Shown here: positions 1 to 7,013 of the stretch, piece by piece
Layout of the letters: every line of letters starts with the position of its first letter
Position numbering within the stretch: the first letter of the stretch is position 1
From: REEB509 sp049314555
GTDB lineage: Bacteria > Pseudomonadota > Alphaproteobacteria > Caulobacterales > Aquidulcibacteraceae
Assembly: GCA_049314555.1 (NCBI GenBank)
Contig: JBMOEW010000028.1
Span: 1-37,948 of the forward strand
DNA: 37,948 nt
Reading direction: 5' to 3'
Notes under the pieces: model-generated
The model's database searches: none
Told to the model about the DNA's origin: nothing
What the model saw: only the letters and a program-made list of their open reading frames with translations
Program-made: the position numbers and the translations under genes

Positions 1-107
1 CAAACTTTTTCAGGGCCGCAGGATATGAGCCCGAGTGATCGGAATCTGCTCTAGAAGCCTGGCTAAGAGGTCGGTCTGCCGAGGATGCGAGAGTAATTGC
101 TGCGCGG

Positions 108-1259
108 TTGGCGCTGCGCGCCGCACCTACTCTACAGGAGGCGGGACGACAGCTTGGAGATGCCGACTGGCCGCGAGGGATTATTTTGATCGCATTCCTC
201 AGTTACGCGGTCGCCTGGGTCAACGTCAAACTTTCAGCCCGCTCTACCGATCTGGCAGCAGCTGCTGCCACTCGCATCGCCGCCGCCCACGGCACCGCCG
301 CCGCTGCATTCCGCACTCCCGACTTCTTCACTTCTTTGTTCGAGTGGCCCTTTAACCGCTACAATGTCTTATTGCCCTCTTCGTCTACCTCCTATTCTGC
401 CGCCTCCGTTGTATCCCTCATGGTTGGCCACGCCACCAGCGACTTGTTTAATCGGCCTGGTTACAACCGCAGACGGGATGCTGCTGCAGCGACAAGAGAG
501 ATCTGGGACGAGGTACGAAAAGATGCAGAAGCGCTGGAGAGCGGCACGGCACCGGCGCAACTAGCTTCGACGCAATTGTGGGGAAGGAGCAATCCGTTAT
601 GGCCTCATTTAAGATTCTGGAACGACCTGAAAAGTGAGCTGATTGCCCGCTCCATCGAACACTGGGACGTGTGGACCGACTGGTACGAGGCCCGCCTGCG
701 CGGCGAGCCGGGTAACGAAGAAGAAGAAATCGCGCGCATTTTGGAAGTGACGGAAGACGAATGGGCCGCCGGCCCCGCTGTCGCCAACAAGAAGATCAAG
801 GACATCATCGCGCGGTTTCGCGCCAATCCCGCGTCGGCGACCGCGCCGCCAGAGACGTCCCCGAAGGAAGCCCGCGCGCCCCTCTTCATCTCCCACGCCA
901 CGGCCGCCGACGGCGCGGCAGCCAACGCCCTGGTCGCCACCCTTGAAGCCGCCGGCCAGCCCTGCTGGATCGCCCCCCGCGACATCCCTGCCGGCGCGGA
1001 CTGGAACGGATCGATCCTAGCCGCCATCGAGGCCTGCGCCGGAGTGGTGCTCCTGATGTCAGAGGCTTCCGTCGCCAGCCGCTTCGTTCAGGCCGAAATC
1101 CAACACGCCTTTGAACACGGAAAGCGCATTGCGCCAGCGCTGCTCGACCCAAGCGCTCAGCCCGCCATGATCGATTTGCGTTTGAAAACCATTCAGCACA
1201 TCCCTCCTTCGAAAGACTCTGGGCTTTCCGCCCGCGCGATCCTCGCCGCCCTGCCCTAA
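108..1259 (+). CDS. TIR-domain protein with an uncharacterised N-terminal region
   Basis: The C-terminal part (about residues 257-383) is a TIR domain. It starts with APLFISHA, continues through CWIAPRDIPAGADW, and carries the motif FVQAEI, whose glutamate (about residue 330) aligns with the catalytic glutamate of NAD-cleaving TIR proteins. The rest is a roughly 250-residue region with a hydrophobic stretch near residues 24-37 and a tryptophan-rich segment (HWDVWTDWYEARL) that I recall from other alphaproteobacterial multidomain proteins, without a known function. NAD hydrolysis or signalling is inferred from the family only. The listed start is TTG and has no convincing ribosome site. The same frame upstream (39-107) still reads like protein (LEAWLRGR, then EDARVIAARLALR) but is closed by TGA at 36-38. 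The true N-terminus is therefore probably upstream and frame-disrupted, or the gene is slightly broken. Confidence 0.75.
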   Translation: MALRAAPTLQEAGRQLGDADWPRGIILIAFLSYAVAWVNVKLSARSTDLAAAAATRIAAAHGTAAAAFRTPDFFTSLFEWPFNRYNVLLPSSSTSYSAASVVSLMVGHATSDLFNRPGYNRRRDAAAATREIWDEVRKDAEALESGTAPAQLASTQLWGRSNPLWPHLRFWNDLKSELIARSIEHWDVWTDWYEARLRGEPGNEEEEIARILEVTEDEWAAGPAVANKKIKDIIARFRANPASATAPPETSPKEARAPLFISHATAADGAAANALVATLEAAGQPCWIAPRDIPAGADWNGSILAAIEACAGVVLLMSEASVASRFVQAEIQHAFEHGKRIAPALLDPSAQPAMIDLRLKTIQHIPPSKDSGLSARAILAALP

Positions 1260-1300
1260 CCCCCGCTTGGCACCGGTGGCAACGCACGCCATATCGGCGC

Positions 1301-3127
1301 ATGGCCTTCACCGAAACCACAGACAGACCGAGCCACGGCGCGGAGCACGCCGCTGGCATCGCCGCCGCCGCACAGAAGCGCGAGCGGGGACGCAGCTTGC
1401 GTCCGTTGCGCAACCTGTTGCCCTACATCACGCGCCGGCGTGGCGACCTGATCGCGGCCGGGGTTTTCCTGGTGCTCGCTGCGGCGGCCAGCCTTGCGGT
1501 TCCGGTGGCGTTTCGCGGGGTGATTGACCACGGCTTTGCCGCCGGCGCTGCCAGTGCGGTGGACCGCGCTTTTTTGGTGCTTGGGGGCGTTGCGCTGTTG
1601 ATGGCGCTGTTTTCGGCGGCGCGGTTGTATTTCGTGAGCAAGATCGGCGAGCGGATCGTTACCGACTTGCGGACGGACGTGTATGACCATTTGCTGACGC
1701 TTTCGCCCAGCTTTTATGCCCGCGTGAGCACCGGGGAGGTGTTGTCGCGCTTGAGCGTCGATGCGGCGCTGGTGGACACCCTCGTTGGCTCGACGGCCTC
1801 GATGGCCACGCGCAGCTTCATCACCTTGGTGGGTGCCAGCGTGATGATGGCGATCACGAACCTGCAGCTGGCCTTGCTGTTGGTGCTGATCATCCCGGCG
1901 ATGCTCGCACCGATCCTGCTGTTTGGGCGGCGGGTTCGCACCCTTTCGACCGCAGCGCAAGACCGCGTAGCGGAGGCGTCTTCCGCGGCGGCGGAAAGCA
2001 TCGACGCGATCGACACGGTGCAAGCGTTTGGCCGCGAAGATGCGATGCGGACCCGCTTTCGCGAGGCGGTGGAAAGCGCCTTTCAGGCCGCGCGCAACCG
2101 CATCCGGGCCCGCTCACAACTCACCGCAGGGGCGATCAGTGTGATGTTCCTTGGGGTGTCGTTGGTGCTGTGGCTGGGGGCACGGTCGGTGATTGCCGGC
2201 GATATGAGCCCGGGGGCTTTGGCGCAGTTTGTATTGTTTGCGATGTTTGCGGCGGGCAGCGGGGCGACGGTTTCTGAGGTGTGGGGCGATGTGCTGAAGG
2301 CTTCGGGTGCCACCGAGCGTTTAGCGCAAATCCTGGCAGAGCGACCAGAGATCGCTGCCCCTGCCCATCCGATCGCGTTGCCCAAACCAGGGCGTGGCGC
2401 GCTGCGGTTTGAGGGGGTGTCGTTTGCTTATCCAGGGGCTGGGGCACGGTCTGCGCTGAAGGACTTTTCGTTGACCGTGAACCCTGGGGAAACGGTTGCT
2501 TTGGTGGGGCCGTCCGGAGCCGGCAAGAGCAGCGTGTTTCGCCTTTTGCTGCGATTTTATGATCCGCAAGGGGGCCAGGTTTTTTTGGACGGTGTTGAGG
2601 CGCGGGCGGCGGATCCGCGCGATTGGCGCGAACGCTTTTCGTATGTGTCGCAGGATGCGCATTTGTTTTCGGGCACGGCGGGGGAAAACATCCGCATCGG
2701 TCGCGCCGACGCCTCGGACATTGCGGTGGAAGCCGCGGCGCGGGACGCAGAGGCTTGGCCCTTCCTGCTTTCTCGCGGGGGGCTTGATGCGCCGGTGGGT
2801 GATCGCGGGCGGGCGTTATCCGGCGGCGAGCGGCAACGGCTGGCGCTCGCGCGGGCGCTTGTGCGGGAGGCTCCGGTGTTGCTGCTGGACGAGGCCACCA
2901 GCGCGCTTGACGCGCAAAACGAGCGCTTCGTGCAAACCGCTTTGGAAAAAGCGCGCCAGGGCCGGACCACTCTGGTGATCGCGCACCGGCTTGCCACTGT
3001 TTTGCAGGCGGACCGGATCGTGGTGATGGATGGAGGCCGGGTGGTGGAACAGGGCGACCATGCCAGTCTTATGGCGGCGGGTGGTTTGTATGCGAAGCTG
3101 GCGGCGCTGCAATTCATGGAGGGCTAG
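1301..3127 (+). CDS. ABC exporter, fused permease and ATPase (MsbA-like)
   Basis: This 608-residue half-transporter would act as a homodimer in the inner membrane and export lipids or other hydrophobic compounds; the substrate cannot be read from the sequence. About residues 40-330 form the six-helix permease domain. The ATPase domain follows, with Walker A GPSGAGKSS (403-411), signature LSGGERQR (from 506), Walker B VLLLDEATSALD (Asp530, Glu531) and the H-loop IAHRLAT. All nucleotide-binding motifs are intact. The length and architecture match the MsbA-related family found widely in alphaproteobacteria. The start is ATG, 41 bases after the TIR gene. The next gene begins three bases after the stop codon, so the two are probably cotranscribed. 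The TIR gene lies in the same direction, but no functional link is evident. Confidence 0.92.
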   Translation: MAFTETTDRPSHGAEHAAGIAAAAQKRERGRSLRPLRNLLPYITRRRGDLIAAGVFLVLAAAASLAVPVAFRGVIDHGFAAGAASAVDRAFLVLGGVALLMALFSAARLYFVSKIGERIVTDLRTDVYDHLLTLSPSFYARVSTGEVLSRLSVDAALVDTLVGSTASMATRSFITLVGASVMMAITNLQLALLLVLIIPAMLAPILLFGRRVRTLSTAAQDRVAEASSAAAESIDAIDTVQAFGREDAMRTRFREAVESAFQAARNRIRARSQLTAGAISVMFLGVSLVLWLGARSVIAGDMSPGALAQFVLFAMFAAGSGATVSEVWGDVLKASGATERLAQILAERPEIAAPAHPIALPKPGRGALRFEGVSFAYPGAGARSALKDFSLTVNPGETVALVGPSGAGKSSVFRLLLRFYDPQGGQVFLDGVEARAADPRDWRERFSYVSQDAHLFSGTAGENIRIGRADASDIAVEAAARDAEAWPFLLSRGGLDAPVGDRGRALSGGERQRLALARALVREAPVLLLDEATSALDAQNERFVQTALEKARQGRTTLVIAHRLATVLQADRIVVMDGGRVVEQGDHASLMAAGGLYAKLAALQFMEG

Positions 3128-3130
3128 GCG

Positions 3131-3490
3131 ATGGCGCTTTTGCACTTTGAGCGGGGCTCGAAACCGCTGGCTTCGCGGCGCGTATTTTTTGGACGGGTCG
3201 CTGCCAATGCGGGCGTTGGCATGGCGATCGTGGGGGTCGCGCTTGCTGTGGGCATGATCGGCTACCGCGCCATCGAAGGGATGAGCTGGCTGGATGCCTT
3301 TTTGAACGCGGCCATGCTGTTGGGAGGCATGGGGCCGGTCGATCCCCTGCACACCGATGCCGGAAAGGTTTTCGCGGGGGTTTACGCACTGTTTTGCGGC
3401 CTGCTGATTGTTTTGGTCTCTGGGTTGATCCTCGCGCCGATCCTGCACCGTGTTTTGCATGCGCTGCACCTGGAAGACAGCGAAAGCTGA
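3131..3490 (+). CDS. Small two-helix membrane protein resembling a channel pore module
   Basis: This 119-residue protein has two clear transmembrane helices (about residues 27-50 and 83-106). Between them lies a segment reading NAAMLLGGMGPVDPLHT followed by GKVFAGVYALFCG. The arrangement helix - short hydrophobic re-entrant segment - glycine-rich turn - D-x-x-x-T - G-K-x-F-A - helix is the layout of two-helix potassium channels (Ion_trans_2), in which the turn would read T-x-GYGD. Here the filter is GGMGPVD, so potassium selectivity is doubtful. It starts three bases after the ABC exporter stop, so it is probably in that operon. I do not recognise a named family. A conserved hypothetical membrane protein is the safe call, and the pore resemblance is an inference from the pattern. 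Confidence 0.75.
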   Translation: MALLHFERGSKPLASRRVFFGRVAANAGVGMAIVGVALAVGMIGYRAIEGMSWLDAFLNAAMLLGGMGPVDPLHTDAGKVFAGVYALFCGLLIVLVSGLILAPILHRVLHALHLEDSES

Positions 3491-3550
3491 AAGGGGTTGC
3501 GATTGGGCGGGCAAGCGTGGAAGTTTCCCGTCAAACCAAAGGACGCAGCC

Positions 3551-3877
3551 ATGAGCGACACACCGGCATCGCCGCCCGCGGGGCGCTACCAGAGCTTTCA
3601 GGCCTTCTATCCGTTTTACATCAGCGAGCACGCGAACCAAACCTCGCGCCGGCTGCATGTGATTGGCACTGGCCTGGTGATCGCTGCGCTTTTTGCCGGC
3701 GTGTTTTGGAGCCCCTGGTTTTTTGCTGCAGCGCCCGTGGTGGGCTATTTTTTCGCGTGGGTCGGGCATTTCTTTTTTGAAAAAAACACGCCCGCCACGT
3801 TCACCTATCCGCTGTGGAGCCTGATGGGCGACTTCCGTCTGTTCTTTGAGACCGTATCCGGCCGCCGCCGCTTCTGA
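3551..3877 (+). CDS. DUF962 / Mpo1-like membrane protein
   Basis: This 108-residue protein carries the DUF962 pattern: FYPFYISEHANQTSRRLHVIGT near the N-terminus and a later GHFFFEKNTPATF followed by PLWSLMGDFRLF. In yeast, the family member Mpo1 is an iron-dependent dioxygenase that acts on 2-hydroxy fatty acids; conserved histidines corresponding to SEH, RLH and GHFF are present. The bacterial role is unproven. Two hydrophobic helices (about residues 35-70) place it in the membrane. The chosen ATG has a good ribosome site (AAAGGA) eight bases upstream; an in-frame upstream start at 3497 would add 18 residues that do not belong to the family. It lies downstream of the exporter and the two-helix protein in the same direction. 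Confidence 0.85.
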   Translation: MSDTPASPPAGRYQSFQAFYPFYISEHANQTSRRLHVIGTGLVIAALFAGVFWSPWFFAAAPVVGYFFAWVGHFFFEKNTPATFTYPLWSLMGDFRLFFETVSGRRRF

Positions 3878-3899
3878 AGCAGCGGCAACCGGACACGAG

Positions 3900-3959
3900 C
3901 GCGGGCGTTACAGGCGCGGGCATTACAGGCGCGGGCGTTACAGGCGCGGGCGTTACAGG
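3900..3959. repeat. Four tandem copies of a 15-bp unit
   Basis: The unit CGCGGGCGTTACAGG occurs four times in direct succession (3900-3914, 3915-3929, 3930-3944, 3945-3959). The second copy differs by one base (CATTACAGG). The last copy overlaps the stop codon of the aminotransferase gene, which reads toward it from the right. Because the period is a multiple of three, every unit repeats CTG-TAA in the same minus-strand frame, giving four successive in-frame stops. It is too short and lacks spacers, so it is not a CRISPR array. Slippage expansion of the gene end is the simplest origin. Confidence 0.9.
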
Positions 3960-4831
3960 GCCAGCTTGCCACGGACGTGGGCTGCGTAGTCTGTCAACAT
4001 GGCTTCACACACCGAGCCGGGCTTGAACTTGATGCCGGCGATCTCGTTGACGGGGGTGACTTCCGCGGCGGAGCCGGTCAGGAACACTTCGTCAAAGCTT
4101 GCGAGTTCGCCTGGGAAGATCGCGCGTTCGACAATCTCCAGATTGCGGCGACGGGCCAGTTTGATCACGGTTTGGCGGGTCAAGCCGTCCAGAAAGCAAT
4201 CCGGCGTCGGGGTGTGGATCACGCCGTCGCGGATCAGGAAGATGTTGGCGCCGGTCGCTTCGGCGATTTGGCCGCGCCAATCCATCATGATGGCGTCTTG
4301 GAAGCCTGCGTCCTCGGCGGCGTGCTTGGACAGCGTGCAAATCATATACAGGCCGGCTGCCTTGGCTTCGCAGGGGGCGGTATCTGGGGCCGGGCGGCGC
4401 CAGGGGGCCACCATCATGCGGATGCCTTCCATCTTGTTTTCAAAATAGCTGCCCCACTCCCAGGCGCAGACAGCCAGATGGATGGTGTTGGCCTTTGCCG
4501 AAACGCCCAGGGCCTCAGACCCGCGCCAGGCGAGCGCCCGGATGTAGCAGGTGGACAGGCCCATGCGCTCCATCACTTCGGCCTTCGCCGCGCAGATCTG
4601 TTCTGGGGTAAACGGAATCTTGAAGCCAAGCAGACGCGCGGACTTGTGCAGGCGCTGAGAGTGCTCTGCGGACTTAAAGACCTTACCATCGTAGGCGCGC
4701 TCGCCCTCGAACACGCAGGAGCCGTAATGCAGGGCATGGGTCATGAGGTGCACTTTGGCTTCCCGTTGGGGCACCATTTCTGCGTCCATCCAAACCCAGC
4801 CATCGCGTTCGTGGAACGGGACAAGCGACAT
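3953..4831 (-). CDS. ilvE: Branched-chain amino acid aminotransferase
   Basis: This PLP-dependent class IV aminotransferase performs the last step of leucine, isoleucine and valine synthesis and the first step of their breakdown. The 292-residue protein shows VHLMTHALHYGSCVFEGERAY, the catalytic lysine in EAKAAGLY (about Lys157, aligned to the E. coli IlvE lysine), GQIAEATGANIF and LTGSAAEVTPV. The start at 4831 is chosen because MSLVPFHERDGW begins the family homology and GGAGG lies just upstream. A longer frame to 4903 would run through the promoter region of the divergent MarR gene. The C-terminus (GKLAL) ends inside the 15-bp tandem repeat. It is divergent from the MarR/OmpR pair, with 76 bases between starts, so the two may share control. 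Confidence 0.93.
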   Translation of the reverse strand: MSLVPFHERDGWVWMDAEMVPQREAKVHLMTHALHYGSCVFEGERAYDGKVFKSAEHSQRLHKSARLLGFKIPFTPEQICAAKAEVMERMGLSTCYIRALAWRGSEALGVSAKANTIHLAVCAWEWGSYFENKMEGIRMMVAPWRRPAPDTAPCEAKAAGLYMICTLSKHAAEDAGFQDAIMMDWRGQIAEATGANIFLIRDGVIHTPTPDCFLDGLTRQTVIKLARRRNLEIVERAIFPGELASFDEVFLTGSAAEVTPVNEIAGIKFKPGSVCEAMLTDYAAHVRGKLAL

Positions 4832-4870
4832 GGAACCCTCCTCCTTCGCGCGACGCGGGGGCCGCGCTTG

Positions 4871-4903
4871 CGCATCTTTGTTCACCGACGCATGTTTACG
4901 CAC
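4871..4903. promoter_or_regulatory. Imperfect 15-bp direct repeat in the ilvE/marR divergent region
   Basis: CGCATCTTTGTTCAC (4871-4885) and CGCATGTTTACGCAC (4889-4903) match at 11 of 15 positions, with starts 18 bases apart. They sit between the divergent starts of the aminotransferase (4831) and MarR (4908) genes. Direct repeats of this kind are typical binding sites for OmpR-family regulators, and one is encoded in this operon. This is a candidate operator only. No clear -35/-10 pair stands out. Confidence 0.3.
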
Positions 4904-4907
4904 AGCA

Positions 4908-5414
4908 ATGGCAATCGATCAAACTCGGCAACGTTTTACGCAGGGCACGCCCCCAGACGGGGCGGATGCTAGATTATTTTTGCGCGAAGAGGAGCTGGAT
5001 CGCGCAGCTGATCTCATCTTGGAAGCGGCGCGTGTGTTTTTTAGCGCTGCCCAAGGGCCGTTGAAGGATCTCAAACTGGGGGCGGCGCACTATCGGGCGC
5101 TTGCGGCCATTCGGCGGGGGCCAGCGGGGAGCGTTTCGGTGCTTTTGTCGCAGCTCAAAGTGCGCAAGCAGAGCCTCGCGCGGGTGTTGAACGACCTTGA
5201 GCGGGCCGGCCTGATCGTGCGCGAGCGGTCAACAAGGGACGGACGCGCCCGGGCGGTGGTGTTGACGGCTGCTGGCGAAGCGGCGGAACGTGCGACCTCT
5301 GCTGCGCTGCGTGAGCGGCTGGCGGAGGTGTTTCGCGTGTCGGGCGCTGAGGCTGTGGCTGGGGCGCGGTTGGTGTTGAGCGCCCTGGCGAAGGACAGCG
5401 AGGACGACACATGA
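4908..5414 (+). CDS. MarR-family transcriptional regulator (PetP-like)
   Basis: This 168-residue winged-helix regulator reads LGAAHYRALAAIRRGPAGSV, then QLKVRKQSLARVLNDLERAGLI (recognition helix) and RERSTRDGRARAVVLT (wing), the MarR pattern, flanked by the dimerisation helices. It ends in an ATGA overlap with the response-regulator gene, so the two are translationally coupled. A MarR protein followed by an OmpR-type regulator next to ilvE resembles the petP-petR pair of Rhodobacter, where the products affect expression of respiratory and bc1 components; this equivalence is inferred from gene order and family, not proven. The start is ATG at 4908. An ATG at 4830 in the same frame would overlap the divergent aminotransferase start and is less likely. 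Confidence 0.85.
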   Translation: MAIDQTRQRFTQGTPPDGADARLFLREEELDRAADLILEAARVFFSAAQGPLKDLKLGAAHYRALAAIRRGPAGSVSVLLSQLKVRKQSLARVLNDLERAGLIVRERSTRDGRARAVVLTAAGEAAERATSAALRERLAEVFRVSGAEAVAGARLVLSALAKDSEDDT

Positions 5415-6115
5415 GCATTCCGATCGTCGACGCCCAGGGGGAACCCGCGCACCTGTTGATTGTCGATGACGACGACCGCATCCGCGACCTGCTGCGGAAG
5501 TTTCTTTCCAAGGGTGGAGCGCGGGTGTCTGTGGCGCAGGACGCGGATGCCGCCCGGCGGATGTTGGGTGCCTTTTCGTTCGATGTGATCATCCTGGATA
5601 TCACGATGCCCAAGGAGGACGGGTTCTCGTTGGCGGAAAGCATCCGCAAGACCAGCCAGGCCCCGATCATCATGCTGACGGCGCTGACCGATCACGAGCA
5701 TTTGGCCAAAGGCTATGCGGTGGGCACGGACGACTACATGTCCAAGCCGTTTGAGCCCGCAGAACTGGCGCTGCGGATCAACGCGATCTTGCGGCGGGTG
5801 GCGGCCAAGCGGGGACAAACGATCGAGCAGGCCAGTTTTGGGCCGTTTGTGTTCAATGTGGCGCGAGGCGACCTGACACGCGATGGCAAGGGCGTGCGGC
5901 TCACGGATTCAGAGCTGACGTTGTTGAAGGTGTTGGTGGCCAAGGGCGGGGAGCCGATCACGCGCGAAGACCTTGCGCGGCGAACCGGGGCGGGTTTGGA
6001 GCGCTCGATCGATGTGCAGGTGACGCGGCTGCGGCGCAAGATCGAAGCGGACCCGCGCGCGCCGATTTTCCTGCAAACCGTGCGGGGCGTTGGGTATCGG
6101 CTGGCGATCGATTGA
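5411..6115 (+). CDS. OmpR-family response regulator (PetR-like)
   Basis: This 234-residue regulator has a receiver domain with the acidic cluster VDDDDR, the phosphorylation aspartate in VIILDITMP (Asp63), a threonine in MLTALTD and Lys112 in MSKPF. A winged-helix DNA-binding domain follows (SELTLLKVLVAKGGEPITREDL, then VTRLRRKIEADPRAPIFLQTVRGVGYRL). All switch residues are present, so it should accept a phosphoryl group. It overlaps the MarR gene by four bases. The next gene on the same strand is an EnvZ-like kinase 2.1 kb away, beyond two oppositely oriented genes; that kinase is the obvious partner. Resemblance to PetR of Rhodobacter is suggested by the MarR neighbour. Confidence 0.93.
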   Translation: MSIPIVDAQGEPAHLLIVDDDDRIRDLLRKFLSKGGARVSVAQDADAARRMLGAFSFDVIILDITMPKEDGFSLAESIRKTSQAPIIMLTALTDHEHLAKGYAVGTDDYMSKPFEPAELALRINAILRRVAAKRGQTIEQASFGPFVFNVARGDLTRDGKGVRLTDSELTLLKVLVAKGGEPITREDLARRTGAGLERSIDVQVTRLRRKIEADPRAPIFLQTVRGVGYRLAID

Positions 6116-6148
6116 AGGGCCCTGGCCCGCACGAGACATAAGGCGACC

Positions 6149-6964
6149 CTATTTCACGGGTTGCAGCCTCAGGATCGCGCTTTGGCTGCCGGTGGCCATC
6201 AAGATGCCGTCCTGGCTGAAGATGTGCATCCGGCCATGGACGAAGCCGGAGCGGACGCCGTGGATGCGGATGTCCAAGAGCATCCATTCGGTTTGCACCA
6301 GTTCGCGGATGCGGATGGTATTGTCCAGGCTGTTGGCACCGGCGTGCCGGCCCAGGGCATGGCCGGTGCCTGAGGGCACGAAATCTGCCAGCATTGCCAA
6401 AAGGCCCGACGTGACGGGCGTGGTGTTGACCGCCCTGCCCCACAGCACGGCGTGCCCGTCTTCGCTGAATTGGCCATCGCCGCGGGCCTCGCCATAGCGG
6501 CCCTTGGCGACGCGCAGATCGAACTTGTCGTGCATGTCCTTGTCGTGGGGGTGCCAGCGGGGCATTGGCGGGCAATCTTCTGGCTTTGCCACATCGGGCA
6601 GCGCTGCCCATTGGCCCTCCACTTCGTTGGCGCGGCTGCCCAAGGCTGCGTTGACGGTGAAGATTTCGGTGTCAGCCACGTGGCCTACGGCGCGGGCCTG
6701 GGTGATGGCGTTGCCAGAGCGCGGCACCACCACGTCCAGGTCAACGATCTGCGGGGGGTGGGCATACGACAGATACTGCGCCGTTGCCCAGATCGTGGGA
6801 CGACCGGTGGTGCGCTCCATAGCGGTGATCGCGCTTGCGAGGCCAACGCCGCCAAACAAGAATTTTCGCCCCGGCGGGCCTACCGTGACATCTTGGGTCA
6901 CGGGCAGAACCCAGCGGTGCGAATTGTGGGTGGGGCGGAGGTCAAAGAGCTCTGTTTCGGCCAT
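6149..6964 (-). CDS. Acyl-CoA thioesterase, double-hotdog (TesB-like)
   Basis: The 271-residue length and two-repeat layout match TesB-like thioesterases, which hydrolyse acyl-CoA to free fatty acid and CoA. The N-terminal hotdog contains KFLFGGVGLASAITAMERTTGR followed by WATAQYLSYAHPPQIVDLDV. The C-terminal hotdog contains SLDNTIRIRE, then EWMLLDIRIHGVRSGFVHGRMHIFSQDG and GSQSAILRL. In this family, active-site polar residues lie in the second hotdog; the aspartate in SLDNTIR is a plausible equivalent. Substrate length is unknown. It lies downstream of the GT87-like gene on the same strand (49-base gap) and converges on the response regulator. Confidence 0.8.
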   Translation of the reverse strand: MAETELFDLRPTHNSHRWVLPVTQDVTVGPPGRKFLFGGVGLASAITAMERTTGRPTIWATAQYLSYAHPPQIVDLDVVVPRSGNAITQARAVGHVADTEIFTVNAALGSRANEVEGQWAALPDVAKPEDCPPMPRWHPHDKDMHDKFDLRVAKGRYGEARGDGQFSEDGHAVLWGRAVNTTPVTSGLLAMLADFVPSGTGHALGRHAGANSLDNTIRIRELVQTEWMLLDIRIHGVRSGFVHGRMHIFSQDGILMATGSQSAILRLQPVK

Positions 6965-7013
6965 AAGCGCGTTGATGGCGCCGCGATGCAGCGATGTCTA
7001 CTGGGGTCTTTCT

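Noticed and set aside
886..2023. Long open frames antisense to the TIR and ABC genes
   Set aside because: Arginine/proline/alanine-rich translations without domain patterns, opposite strong coding genes; typical of GC-rich DNA.
2816..3769. 317-codon minus-strand frame across the ABC exporter end and the next two genes
   Set aside because: It covers three well-supported plus-strand genes and its translation has no recognisable family or ribosome site.
3900..3959. Possible CRISPR array
   Set aside because: The 15-bp units are contiguous with no spacers and no cas genes are in the window.
3977..4972. 331-codon plus-strand frame opposite ilvE
   Set aside because: It is the mirror of an aminotransferase whose motifs are clear on the other strand.
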